From: Fistulifera solaris
Lineage: Eukaryota; Bacillariophyta; Bacillariophyceae; Naviculales; Stauroneidaceae
Assembly: GCA_030295235.1 (NCBI GenBank)
Contig: AP026133.1
Location: 930,001-994,000, forward strand
Reading direction: 5' to 3'
Length of the DNA: 64,000 bases
The translations under genes were made by a program, and so were the position numbers. The first letter of the stretch is position 1; each line of letters starts with the position of its first letter. The notes beneath the pieces were generated by a model. That model searched no databases, was not told the origin of the DNA, and worked only from the letters and a program-made list of their open reading frames with translations. Shown in pieces: positions 1 to 10,822 of the stretch.

Positions 1-1311
1 TAATGGCCATCACGGTGGGCCCAGCGCCGCTCAAATAGGCACAATGAGCTCCAGCGGCTTCGGCGGCTTCAATCATGGGATATAAGTATTTGTATAGCTT
101 GCCACCTCGTTGCGGCTGATGTAATTTATCCTGGACGCCCCATTTCAGGTTGTCCAAGTTGTTGGTACTCAACGCCAAGACCAAAAACGCCGTACGACTA
201 ATGTTGAAGGCCGCATCGCTACGCGTAATGCCTCCCTGCAAGACCGCACGCGCGTCACTGGTTTTGCCGATAAAGTCAGGGATGAACATGACCAACTGCA
301 AGCCGGGGGTGCCGGAACGCGTTCTGTGGCCCATCGCGTGCCGTTGTGAATGCCTACCTGGATTCCACCGTAAATGGCGGGTGCGACATTGTCGGGGTGG
401 CCCTGTGCGAAGGACAAGAAAATAAGTCGAGAGACATTTGTAAGTGAGAATCGTTCAAAAGCGCCTTCCTTCTCAATAGAACTACTCTAAACTTACTTCA
501 ATACCTGCAGCAATTTGCAACAACGCTTCGGATCCCCAACAAGGCAGCCGATGTCCCGCCAAAATCAATCCGGCAATAATCCCCGCCACAATAGCCGCAC
601 TACTTGAACCCAATCCTCGTGCAAAGGGAATACGACTGACAACATGGTACGATAAGACAGGCATTGGTTTCCGGGCTGCTTCGAATGCTGCTTTGCAGCC
701 CAATACCAAGTAATTTGATTCGTCTTTGGGCATTTCATTCGCTCCATCACCCTCTCCAGTAATCTGGAATTTGTCCGAACGACTCACGGTAACCTCTGAC
801 CACAAATCTACCGCCATGCCGATGGTATCATCTATAGGCAAATAGAGAAATTAATGAGAATGATGCAAAAGGGTCTTCAGAAGTAGAACAAGGATTTGCG
901 AATCTCGATGCGAACCAGTCATCAACACAAGCAAACTAATCAATGAAGTAACTCACATCCCGGTCCCATGTTAGCAGAAGTCGCGGGAACTCGTACTGTA
1001 ACGCTATCACGCGCCACAGCGTTTTCTTCTTCGACAACTTGTCGTGCGGCAATTTGACGACGCATTCGTTCTTCATGATTGTGCGGGAAAATGAATGAAT
1101 TTCGGGACGCGACGGGAGCTTCTTCGTTGTAAATCACCGTCGGGTGTTCCGCCCGATCCATGGAGACCCTTGTCTGGTATTCCTGTTGAGAGGCCTTCGA
1201 TCGGGCGGCATACAACTGCGACGCGACGACACCGGCAACCGCACCGGCGACGGCAGCACTTGCCGCAATGAGAGCGGATTGGTTACTACTCTTACTGTTC
1301 GAAGACGACAT
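1..1311 (-). CDS. Homoserine kinase (GHMP family), 3' end outside window
   Basis: Phosphorylates homoserine to O-phosphohomoserine in threonine synthesis. Three exons are visible: 1311-957, 831-497 and 402 to the left edge; both introns are GT-AG and the joined frame reads 'VPATSANMGPGYDTIGMA'. GHMP motifs seen are PATSANMGPG, the glycine-rich ATP loop 'ARGLGSSSAA', 'GHPDNVAPAIYGG' and the C-terminal 'SGAGPT'. The frame breaks in the C5 run (plus-strand 305-309); one more C restores it, so this is probably a sequencing deletion. About 100 residues precede the kinase domain: an Ala/Val-rich hydrophobic stretch at residues 12-32, then a charged linker. That looks more like a membrane anchor than the usual diatom plastid presequence. 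The family call is firm; the location is inferred. Confidence 0.93.
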
Positions 1312-4018
1312 TTCAGACTCTCCACTTTATGAAGAACGTTCAAAGTGAATAGTGTAGGTCACGTTCAAGCTGGTCCTTTGAGAAAGAACTCCTTTTCGCA
1401 GCTAATACTTGTAAAATAATGATGATTGCAGAGAGGTCGGTCGCTATCTTCATTCTCACTTTTCATTGCATGTGTGTTTTTGGTGGACGAACTACGAAAA
1501 ACGTAGTGACGGATAGACACTGACGCACATCCGAACGCACATCACGACAACTAACCTTAACGCTTATCTATCTCTACTTTCGTCCAATGTACACTAGCCC
1601 AAAGTGCAGGCGGCGTGTCACCACGACTCCATTTCAGTCATGCACTTTTTTCTCGACCACGATTGCTATTCAATATCCATTCGATCTTCTTGCTTCGTAA
1701 AAGAAAATTACCTTTCTTATAACAAGTAAAGTTTCCTTGAAACTTCAGGTTCAATTTTCTTGCCAAACGTTGTTTTTCAATTCACTGTAATTCTTGAGTG
1801 TTCGTTCTCGCAATCTTGTTGCATTCAGTCATGAATCAAATTTTTCGGCATTAAACATTAAACAGCTATTCAAGACCAACTCGATCTGCTAGTTGGGTAG
1901 AACGAATTGTCTTAATTAGAAAGTAACATTCAGTAGCATTTTGAATTCACACCTTGATCCTTCATGTCGAATAATCAGAACTCTTTCAGCTTTCAATTGT
2001 ATAAAACATAAATTTTGTCCTTGAATGGAGCCAAATATGTCGTGTTCGTTGACAACCTGTCTTTTTTCCTTAATACGAGTAGGATGTGCAAAATCTTCGG
2101 AAAGGCTTTGCTTATCTTTATCAACAGTATACCTGCTTTTAGTCACGAGTATATTAAGTGGGTCCAGTCTGTCAGTCGACCCTAAGCAAATGAATTGAGT
2201 CACAGTGCGATGTCTGAAATCTTTGGGTACCGCTCCAGAACAACCTGCACACTTGGAAGTGATACCGAAAAACAGACTACTTTGTAGACTTATTGTAAAT
2301 AGTATTGATTTTTTTGCTCGAAACGCAAGGGGATTGATCAGGATTTTTTGCATCTGATTTCACGAAATCAATGAACGACCTTTTAAAGGTTTTCCTACCC
2401 AATTTTGTTCTTTTCAAACGTTTCGTATCAATTATTATCATATAGAAAACATTGATCTGATGGAAGATGATGTCAAGGTCGATCAACTTACATGGTTTTA
2501 TCGTTGAATTTCACATTTTGCCGAAGACATGCGTTGATGATGATGACCCACAACGCGTATTTCGGTCGTCACTGAGCTTTGCTGTCTCCCAAAGCCACGT
2601 GCTGGCTACGACGCACCTGATTGCTTTACGTAATTTTTTTGTCGAACATTACAGCAATCTCACTTGTGTTCTGGTGAAAACTCGATCCCCGAACAGGAGG
2701 AACAATACACAGATTGAAAGATACAAAACCATCTTATGAATTCATCACTTTTTCCTGGCAATTAGCAACAAAAAACCGCCAAAATGTAATCCACCATCGA
2801 AATCAGACATTCACAATATAATTATCCTAAGTGTTTTCACTTCGAGGTGTGTGTGAGTCCGCGAAGTTGTAACAGAGCAGATGATTTGATTAGGTGTGTC
2901 GTCAGTCGGCGTCTAAAAGTCTAGCTGACTGTCTATGGGATACTGTAAGAATGGTGTGACCAATAGAATGATTCGGACTGATTTCTTGGTGAGAAATGCT
3001 ATTCATTAACTTCATGTCTCCTCCGTGACAAATCCTGATTTCAAGGGAATTGGGTTGTTCAACATCAATCAAATGTTGGGATTTGAGTCTCATATTAAAT
3101 GGCATGTACGATCGGGGCCATTTCTGAATTCGATGGTCTTTGGTGGTTGGTGTTATAACCTGGATTCGAGCAGTTGAATCTTGTGCAGCGCATATCAATG
3201 AGGAACACTTGCTAATCGCAGCTCATGATCGAATTGATGAATCGTCGACCAAGCGCGAAATTCTTTTCAAAACAGTATCTTTATTCAAAGCGACAAAGGA
3301 AGTGATTCGGCGACGGTCGGTTGCATGATAATTGCTATTCGATTGCTCTCCGGTGATTTGAAGATTCTTTGTTCGCCCTCGAAGGCCCTGTCGACATTTC
3401 GCGATTTGATAGCTTACGGAGTTTGAGCTGATACAAGGATATGTAGACGATACTGGCAGAAGATTGTATCTTAAGCGACAAAACGAACTGATCACTGTCC
3501 AACTTTTTCTCAAAACATAAGAAAAGATATACTTTTATAGTTAGACGCACGCTTATCGCGTTTCTTAGTGCGGTACTCAAGCGGATGAAACATAGCAGAT
3601 AGTCAATATCCGGGTACGAGGCCATTGAATTCATCCATTCCATCATAAAACAAGTTGTTGTGCTAATTCAACTCATCATGCATCCAAGCCTCGCTTTTCT
3701 CGAAGAAAACGAAAACGCCGAGCCGCGTCAATGAGGAGAAGGCGATTAAGTACCTCGAGATTATAAAGATATGATACACAGTGCTGCGCGGGACGCAACA
3801 GTCTTCTTCATCATCATCATATGTAGTTGCATCTCTGACTCTTATGTCGAGTCTCGAGCAATGTAACACGACAACAAGGATCACATCCCAAGCCCCGTGG
3901 CATTCTGCCGTGGAAATCCTTATCAGTACATCGGCAGATGAATTAGCTGCCCGGAATATTCGCGTAGGTGAATCGGACGAAAGTGCCCCGCTTATTGTCA
4001 TCTGCGTCTGTAGATTGT
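1312..4018. other. Gene-poor stretch, one uncertain ORF inside
   Basis: This 2.7 kb stretch is unusually empty for the window. The only ATG-started reading frame of note is on the minus strand at 2353-1916 (145 codons), with no motif I recognise and an upstream frame (2486-2277) that could be another exon. Other frames here start at non-ATG codons and overlap one another on both strands, as chance ORFs do. A copy of the dispersed TTCAGTCATGAATC motif lies at 1824-1837. A decayed element or a non-coding transcript is possible. Confidence 0.4.
1916..2353 (-). CDS. Uncertain small ORF, 145 aa
   Basis: An ATG-started open frame with no recognisable domain, signal peptide or repeat. It contains a Cys pair (CAGC) and a basic middle region. 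It could be a terminal exon of an unrecognised gene, because minus-strand frames just upstream are also open, but I found no clear splice signals. It may equally be a chance ORF. Confidence 0.2.
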   Translation of the reverse strand: MQKILINPLAFRAKKSILFTISLQSSLFFGITSKCAGCSGAVPKDFRHRTVTQFICLGSTDRLDPLNILVTKSRYTVDKDKQSLSEDFAHPTRIKEKRQVVNEHDIFGSIQGQNLCFIQLKAERVLIIRHEGSRCEFKMLLNVTF

Positions 4019-4690
4019 TCATATCTCCACTCGCTCCAGCGCGTGTGTCCCTGAGGACTCCAAGGATTGCAGACTATTGCTTAAATCGTGATTCGCGAGG
4101 TAATGATGAATGCCTACTATTTCATTTTGAACAGGAGCGTCGAAGAACACCCGGCGTTTCGAAAGTACGAGCAGACGTAACATTAAACAGGCTCGCAGTA
4201 TTTCCGGTTTTTCTTTAACTTTCGGAACAAGAGCGACTGTCCATTGTTTCAAAAGCAAATCTACCTCATCCAGCTTGGTTTTTGCTTGTTCAGCTTTATC
4301 GACATTTCTTTGTAAATTGCTGCCAGTTCTAGATTCGGCAAAATACACCATCGCCAAATTGTACAAAATGACCGCGGGCGTGAAGGGACATTTGGGCATC
4401 AACCGAATAACAACAAGCGTGCGAGGGAAGCTGAGAACGCGAACGCGCTCCATAAATGTCCGCGAGCTGGTAGCTGTGGTAATTTCCGAAAACTCCATCA
4501 CCGCCCACGAAGGTGCGGCTCCGTTCCGACGAGGTGGGGCTTCGGTCGAATACACTCGGCCCTTGGGCAATTGTTTGGTTTTTACCATCGTTTCCGCGTC
4601 TTCGAGTGCTTTTCTAGCAGGGATAAGGCAGTGACTCTCCAAAAGCATCAATCCGAGGTTATTGAAGTCACTGGCACGCTGCGGACCCAT
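4019..4690 (-). CDS. TPR-like hypothetical protein, 223 aa
   Basis: Not recognised beyond its fold. The N-terminus 'ASDFNNLGLMLLES' followed by an Ala/Glu-rich helix, and 'AVILYNLAMVYF' near residue 123, each read like the first helix of a tetratricopeptide repeat. A helical, Lys-rich segment follows near residues 140-180. Diatom genomes carry many lineage-specific proteins of this TPR type, with a divergent middle and no assigned role. No signal peptide is seen, so a cytosolic or nuclear location is most likely. The start at 4690 is the first in-frame ATG and sits where the first repeat begins. Confidence 0.6.
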   Translation of the reverse strand: MGPQRASDFNNLGLMLLESHCLIPARKALEDAETMVKTKQLPKGRVYSTEAPPRRNGAAPSWAVMEFSEITTATSSRTFMERVRVLSFPRTLVVIRLMPKCPFTPAVILYNLAMVYFAESRTGSNLQRNVDKAEQAKTKLDEVDLLLKQWTVALVPKVKEKPEILRACLMLRLLVLSKRRVFFDAPVQNEIVGIHHYLANHDLSNSLQSLESSGTHALERVEI

Positions 4691-6223
4691 GTTTCTTGTG
4701 AGCCTTAGCTACGAACGACTGAAATAATTCGTCAGCACTGCCTCGACAGAAATGAATCAGTTTGTTGAGTCGCGCAAAGGCACTTGGGAGGTGAAGATTG
4801 CACCATTCAATCGTGTGGTTTCAGATATACAACAAGCAACGACGCTGTTATTTTCAGCCTTCGAGTAGGTTCAACAAAAAAAGCAGATTGCCTCGGCCAC
4901 TTGTCACTTGTCACTCTTGTTTTCTTTCTGCTCTTAGTTCGCGTTGAGCGTTTGACGAGTGGGGGGCGTAGATGTTTTTATCGAAATCCACATCAAGACG
5001 GGATTGTGGGATTGGATCAAATTGCAAGTGTGAGTACGGATATGCCTTACTGGAATGTTCTTCGTGCCACATTTCTTAATTGCAATGTTCAACCGGTTTT
5101 GACGTTGATTTACGCTTAGGTCAGTAAGCAGATGACACGGGACACCGAGACACTATGCGTTATTATAACAGTATGAGGCATAACAAGATCACCAATAATA
5201 AATTTTCCTAAGAGACATAAGCAAGAGCACAGGAGACTGCGGGAAATATGATAATTATGAAAAATGGAAATAACATGAAAATTTATTGTTTAATTCAACT
5301 GCAAAATTTCGAAAAATGGACAAACTGCTGCTACTTTACATAAAAATAGATCAAAATACGAAAAATGAGATTTTGAGTTTTTCGTGGCTGAGAACTTAGC
5401 TCACGCTTACCTGGTAGCGCGGTTTCAGCGTTACTGGAGTCGAATGAGGCCGTCAGTCCGCTGCCGATGCCTGTGACGTATATACGGACCGACGACACAA
5501 GATTGGAAAACCTTGAGCCGAGTCGAGCAGTCGAGGGTCCAAACTCAAAGGTAAATAAAAATCTCGATGTTCTTATCGTCGTTGTTCACTATCATCCACA
5601 TTGTAGCACATTCAGTTTCTGTGTCTTCCTGTGATTGACTGTCGAGTGCGGCGTGTGAAGTGTGAAGTCTGAAGGAATAAAGGATTATTGTACGATCTGG
5701 AGTCTGGAGTCTGGAGTCAGAAGTAGGAAGTTGCGAAGTAACACTGCCAACTGCCACGCACCATTCAAGAAATTTTTATGTAGTAACAATGATCAAAAAT
5801 AGCTTTGATTTTTATAGCCTGCCGCGTCATAAGCCCCTTCAACTAGTGCCACCTGCCGCAAATTGATTTCTGTATGCCGAATGCCGACTGCCGACTGTGA
5901 GAGAAATTGCAGTAACAATTAACAATTCAATTTGGAACGCGGTACTGTCATATGATCGGCTCGCACTCGTGACTTCTTCTATATCGTGAATAGTAGGTGG
6001 TCTTGGCGACATCGTCCTTTTCCACGCTAAGCATTACAGTCTCCATTGAGACTCTCTTAAGTAGTAGGAGAGTTTCATGGAAGAATTGCCGTTCTCTTCC
6101 TCTCTCCATCTCGCACTTTGATCGTCAACCTTCAATTATCACGAGGGCCGGGAACTCCCACAAATAATCACAAATCACTCTGCGGCGCATTTCAAACGAC
6201 AATAACAACAGATCTTATCAGCA
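4691..6223. other. Intergenic, no supported gene
   Basis: No convincing coding region. The stretch 5160-5400 is AT-rich. At 5696-5718 there are three tandem copies of the heptamer TCTGGAG, with looser GTGAAGT/GTCTGAAG repeats just before. The plus-strand open frame at 4784 begins with TTG and has no coding features. Confidence 0.5.
5696..5718. repeat. Short tandem repeat, heptamer x3
   Basis: Three adjacent copies of TCTGGAG. Similar short words (GTGAAG, GTCTGAAG) lie within the preceding 50 bases, which suggests local slippage. Confidence 0.8.
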
Positions 6224-7609
6224 ATGCCAAAGAAAAACGACAACGGCGTTGATGCGAATCTTCCGAAATGGGCGGTACAAAGGGCTGGCACACTCTCATC
6301 TTCATGCTGAGCAAGAAGATGATTTCAGTCGAAAGTAAATCTGCTGGTGGTCAAGGACCGGCAGAGGTGAGAGCCATGAGCCCTCTCTTCAAATACAAAT
6401 TGGCCAACTTTACCGCCAATCTTGATAAGATTCGGAAGAATTGGAATGGGAAGAAAAAAGAGTGGCTCAAAATCTTGGACACCAACGAAGTCGACCCAGA
6501 AATTCTTGCAAAGGCCGGAGCAGCGGGAAATGGGGGAAATGCGGGAAACGAAGGTGGTGGTGACGACGACGACGATGATGATAACGGCGATGCCGGTTTG
6601 GGTGATCTAGACAATGAATTCGGTGGTAAGCGTTCTTCTGCTTCTAGATTTTTTTCTTCTATCTGACAAATTTCCATTTTTTACAGGCATGAACTTGGAT
6701 CCGGAAGGTGATGCTGAGAAGAAAGCAACACCAAAGAAAGACATCAAGAAGCCAGACTCGGAAGAAATCGTGCTGCCGAACCTTGTGATCGGATGGATGG
6801 GTTCAAACCAGGCGCAGAATCTGACAGTTATCGCGACGCCTTCCTGCGAAGCCTTACGCACTCCAGCTCCAGGAAGTGGTTTGAAGAGCTACGTCACTGC
6901 GTACATTGAAAATTCCCTCACAGCCACAATCGCTATTGATGTGACTGACGATACTATCCATGATCCTATCAAATTCTACGACAAATTCTGGGGTCGCTAG
7001 CCAAATTCGGTACAGAGCACGTGAAAGTTGTCGGACACCACACTGCAGTCCGTCTTCTCAAGAACAACAACCCTCGCAAGCGCATCATCAAAAAGTGCCG
7101 CATCCAATTGCCTTTTGAAGTCGAACTTCAGTGGAATCCTGATATCCCGACGGTCGAGCAGCTGGTCATGCTCAAAATTGGAGTAGACGGTAGTCAAGAG
7201 CAATACGTTGTCATGGAGATGAAGGAAGCCCTTGCAAAGGAATTCAAAAGCCACAACGTTTCTGTCGCATGGGATACTTGTTATGATGACGAACCAGTAG
7301 TAGCTACGAATGATGGAACGGCCACTGGTGCTGCGGCAAATGTTCCACGCTCGGAAGATGATGATGAAGGCGATGAAATGGACATTGACCGAGACCCCAA
7401 GAAACGCAAGTCTTACGTTGCCGAGACCGACCGCACGAAGAACCTACAGCGACTTTGTTGACCATCTGATGAAAGGAGTTCCGGTTGAGACTGTGAATGA
7501 GACAGATGAAAAGGAGAAGGATGACGGAAAGAAGACAAAGACGGTTCCTATTGGCCAGCCGAAAGATGGCTCTCATTACAAGACTGATACGAATCACGCC
7601 ACAGCTTAA
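6224..7609 (+). CDS. Unrecognised acidic nuclear-type protein, about 441 aa
   Basis: I do not recognise the family. Two exons: 6224-6625 and 6687-7609, around a 61-base GT-AG intron (GTAAGC...TTACAG). The frame is broken three times at short runs (GG at 6287-6288, GGGG at 6990-6993, AACC near 7441-7444); correcting each by one base gives a single protein. Visible features are a basic helical segment near residues 60-90, an acidic Asp tract before the intron, a structured middle containing 'HDPIKFYDKFWG', and a low-complexity C-terminus with an acidic patch and the basic 'DPKKRK' that could act as a nuclear signal. It lies next to two other unrecognised proteins. The start at 6224 is the first ATG of the frame. 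Confidence 0.6.
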
Positions 7610-7707
7610 ACGCTTACGAGGATAAAAGCTGATTGGCTTTGTCTAGTATATATTTCTACAACTATTATAGTATATCGTAATGTATTTGATGCTAGATTGC
7701 TTTATCA

Positions 7708-8347
7708 TCAAGTTTGAGGCATGCGAATATTGCGTTTGGCACCCTGAGCTAAAGGAGAATAGAAACCGTCGTATTCTCCTTGCATTTCCAAACCTGCTGT
7801 AATCTCAGGACAGTTCCGCGCTCCCATAAAAGCAATGCGAGATCCACTCGGATACTCCTCCGCAATCGAACAAAAGTTAGGTAGTACCGCCATTGGTAGT
7901 TTCTGCTTGTGAACATAAACAATAGAATTTGCCATTGATGTCGTCTTGAGGTCTTTGATAGCCTTCATATGGGCGACAACCTTTGGGTGTGTTTCCGAGT
8001 AAGCAGCCCCGTTGTTGCGTGACACAGCACGCCAGAATTCTGCAGGCATCATCATGTACGAATTGTCCCCCTTCATCCGAATCTCAGTTTCGGTCCGAGA
8101 CTCGTTAATGGAGCAATGGACATCCGCTTGGTCAACACCAGAGAGCAGAACTGTCTGCTGTGACAATCGCTTGTACTCCAGGTCTTCCCATTTGTAAAGG
8201 AGTGAGCCTGGGAGTTTGACAGGGACTTCAATGGTTCTCACACGTTCGTCGTTATCGTCGTAGTCTGGGTCGAAGCATCAAAGAAAACGGATCAGTTAGC
8301 AAGAAATTGTTGAAGCCGATCAAACAGGAACGCTACATACCAGCCAT
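7708..8347 (-). CDS. Unrecognised protein, short paralogue of the gene at 9386, 187 aa
   Basis: Two exons: a 7-base first exon (8347-8341, ATGGCTG) and 8264-7708, joined across a 76-base intron with GTATGT donor and CCCAG acceptor. The join gives 'MADYDDNDERVRTIEV'. The protein matches the first ~190 residues of the divergent neighbour: 'KLPGSLLYKW' against 'KLPASLIYSW', 'LLSGV' against 'LLSGL', 'THPKVVAHMKAIKDLK' against 'DHPLVVAHRLKMKELK', and a shared 'EM...' block at the end. The pattern suggests a compact beta-rich domain. No known motif is seen, so function is unknown. It may share a bidirectional control region with the 9386 gene. Confidence 0.72.
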
Positions 8348-8647
8348 TATGGATTTTTTTCAAGAGGACATTGTCAACAAGATGCAAGATGCAATTGAAA
8401 TGAGCTTGGCCAAGGTCAACGAATCGCAGCGATTTGCATAGTGAGTGCTTGCTGCGGGCGCACTGCTCGTGCTCGGTCTTTTGTCAAAGGAGCGAAAAAA
8501 GCCCAGAACTTGCGAAGTGTGTGTGTCTTCTGTAAAATAATAATGATGAATATCAAACTTCACTTGGTACGCTTCATTGTTCTATAGTTATAGATTAAAC
8601 AAGCCCAGTACACTGTACTAATGAGCCAAAGGAATTTTATGTTTTTT

Positions 8648-8725
8648 GTTACGTTATGTTATGTTATGTTATGTTATGTTATGTTATGTTATGTTTTGTT
8701 ATGTTTAGTTAGGTTCAGTTATGTT
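8648..8725. repeat. TTATG pentanucleotide array 1
   Basis: About ten tandem copies of TTATG, decaying at the right end into TTTTG, TTTAG and TTAGG variants. It lies upstream of the 7-base first exon of the minus-strand paralogue. Confidence 0.92.
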
Positions 8726-8799
8726 TTTACTACTCGAAAAAAAGATGGTACAACTTTTGTGTAGATTCTACTCGATTCACGAGTACATTTTTCAGACAC

Positions 8800-8875
8800 G
8801 TTATGTTATGTTATGTTTTGTTATGTTATGTTAGGTTAGGTTATGTTATGTTATGTTATGGTATGTTATGGTATT
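8800..8875. repeat. TTATG pentanucleotide array 2
   Basis: A second array of the same unit and orientation, with TTAGG and GTATG variants, about 75 bases after the first. The two were probably one array or arose by local duplication. Confidence 0.92.
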
Positions 8876-9117
8876 CTTTTCTGTAATGTTTTCAGTAATA
8901 AGTTATGATTTCAGTACAAAATGTATATAGAGAACAAGGAACACGTTGAACTGTCAATTTCTCTGTATCTTTCTAAACTAGCTTCTTCCTTTGTCATACT
9001 CGATACTCGATACTCGATCCGTCAACATTAACGACTGATTACTGATCAAGATGCATACTCTGAGTTTCTACTGTAGCTCCATTCCCAGTTTCGCTTCCCC
9101 TCATTCTAGTGTACCGA

Positions 9118-9135
9118 GTGTGTGTGTGTGTGTGT
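9118..9135. repeat. GT dinucleotide run
   Basis: About eight GT units, followed by related GTGTTGAGTGTTGAGG sequence. Confidence 0.85.
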
Positions 9136-9385
9136 TGAGTGTTGAGGTGTTGAGTGATGGATTGGACAGTCTCGAGGAGGAGGAGGAGTCGTCTCGAGTG
9201 TGTGTGTTTTTCGTGTGATGATGATGAGATGAAAAGGACGACACGCTGGTGCGCACTGCCTGTTGCGGTTTCCGCCATCATCATTCTTGTCACAGCTCAA
9301 ATCCGATTCTCCAGTCAAGCCCAAATTCTTACGGAATCTCAGAAGCCTCACCAACTTTCAAAAATACACAAATATCACGAAAACC

Positions 9386-10702
9386 ATGTCTGAGTTTGGC
9401 GAGAGCGAAGAGACCGTCATTATTGAGGGGAAACTCCCCGCGTCCCTCATATATAGCTGGCATGATAGGCATGCCAATCTTCGCATTTCACAATACACAA
9501 ACCTTCTTTCTGGTCTCCGTCAACGAACCGCATATGGTAGAGAAATTGTTGAATGTTGTGTTGATGAAGAAGGGACTGAAATTATGATTGACATCACGGA
9601 CTCTGCCATGTTCCGCGACGATTTCTTTGTCAACTACGGCAATAGAAGCGAGGATCACCCGCTTGTCGTTGCGCATAGGCTGAAAATGAAGGAACTCAAA
9701 GGTGACAGCAAGAAGATACTGTTCTCGCATCGTGAGACTATCGAAGAAGGCACGGTCACACTGAAAAGAATGGATGATATTGATTCTCAAGCCTTCCGTA
9801 TCATTAGAAGGAACAATACATCTGGGGAAGAAACAGATACTGTTGCAGCAATTGAAATGGAAAGTAACTCTTTGAACTTTGTAGGTCAGGAGCACGGCCA
9901 GCTCAAAACACTTTCTATGCCGGATCGAATGGACACGACTCCTTCTACTGAGTCGAGCCAGGAGCCGCAAATGGCTTTGAACGAGCTATCTGTGGCTGAC
10001 ATGATTCAGCAACCGAACCACCAGCCTGTCTTTCAAACACTGACACGCGATGTCACTGTAGCAAAGCAGGAACACAGCGAGGATTCTTTTATTTCTACTT
10101 TCGTGGAGCAGCAAACTGTTGTACAGCAGCTTTCGAAAAGATCCATTGTAAGCTCGGGTGGCTCACTAACCAAAGCCCTTGTGTCGGATGCGTCTTATGA
10201 GATGAGCCGCAAGGTCAAAAGCCGCGGCCGAGATTCAACGTTCGACCAGACTTGGACGGATTCACAAAAGAAAACAGCAGACCAGCTAGTTACATCCGAA
10301 GTGCATGGCAACCTACCTGGGACAAACGACGGACTGATGTCAGCATTCAACGAGAATATGGGTGCTTGGTATACCATCAAGATAGGAGAAACAGCAGAGA
10401 TACCAAGTGTTGCAGCAAGACTCGCGAATCTCCGCCCTACCCGACCATCATCTCTCTCAAGGGCGATAGCTGCGATACCAGCTAATCCTTCAGATGACGT
10501 AGCTGAACAAGCATTGGCTCTAAATCAAGTGCCAATTGACGTGGAAATGAATTACGAATCACTGGGAAAACGTGATTTTGAATTTTTCAGTACGAGTGTT
10601 GACGCTGGAAAGGAACCGAGGCACGGGGGGAGATTGTTGTGTACGAGGGCAACCAAACTTCAAGTAACCTTGTTCACACTGCCAAGCACCTGTAATCCTT
10701 GA
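9386..10702 (+). CDS. Unrecognised protein, long paralogue, 438 aa
   Basis: Residues 1-190 align with the whole minus-strand neighbour at 7708-8347 (shared 'EGKLPASLIYSW', 'TNLLSGL', 'HPLVVAH', and a conserved end block). The remaining ~250 residues are a Ser/Gln/Thr-rich extension absent from the neighbour, with a Pro-rich patch near 'ANLRPTRPSS'. It has no signal peptide or membrane segment. I chose the ATG at 9386 because homology to the paralogue begins within 15 codons of it; the frame is open further upstream but starts there are in low-complexity sequence. Function is unknown. An adaptor with one folded domain and a disordered tail is an inference only. Confidence 0.7.
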   Translation: MSEFGESEETVIIEGKLPASLIYSWHDRHANLRISQYTNLLSGLRQRTAYGREIVECCVDEEGTEIMIDITDSAMFRDDFFVNYGNRSEDHPLVVAHRLKMKELKGDSKKILFSHRETIEEGTVTLKRMDDIDSQAFRIIRRNNTSGEETDTVAAIEMESNSLNFVGQEHGQLKTLSMPDRMDTTPSTESSQEPQMALNELSVADMIQQPNHQPVFQTLTRDVTVAKQEHSEDSFISTFVEQQTVVQQLSKRSIVSSGGSLTKALVSDASYEMSRKVKSRGRDSTFDQTWTDSQKKTADQLVTSEVHGNLPGTNDGLMSAFNENMGAWYTIKIGETAEIPSVAARLANLRPTRPSSLSRAIAAIPANPSDDVAEQALALNQVPIDVEMNYESLGKRDFEFFSTSVDAGKEPRHGGRLLCTRATKLQVTLFTLPSTCNP

Positions 10703-10822
10703 GGAAGGCACCCACCAAGAACCAAAAATCTGAAGAAGAATAAATTGCGCGCCTATTCTCATTCATTCGATTAAAGTTTGCATGCTATAGGTTAATTGAA
10801 TGATATTTATCTACTTTAGTGT

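Larger units (their letters stand above)
8348..9385. promoter_or_regulatory. Divergent intergenic region between two paralogues
   Basis: This 1 kb region separates the starts of the two paralogous genes and must hold both promoters. It contains two TTATG arrays (8648-8725 and 8800-8875), three copies of 'CTCGATA' near 9000 and a short GT run (9118-9135). No promoter element is identified. Open frames near 9039-9354 are low-complexity and overlap on both strands. Confidence 0.5.

Noticed and set aside
4784-5119. 111-codon plus-strand ORF
   Set aside because: Non-ATG start and no coding features.
8648-8875. CRISPR-like or telomere-like array
   Set aside because: The unit is a five-base TTATG with no spacers; it is an ordinary pentanucleotide repeat, and the organism is eukaryotic. 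A few TTAGG units are point variants.
9488-9970. 160-codon minus-strand ORF
   Set aside because: Antisense to the 9386 gene, which has paralogue support.
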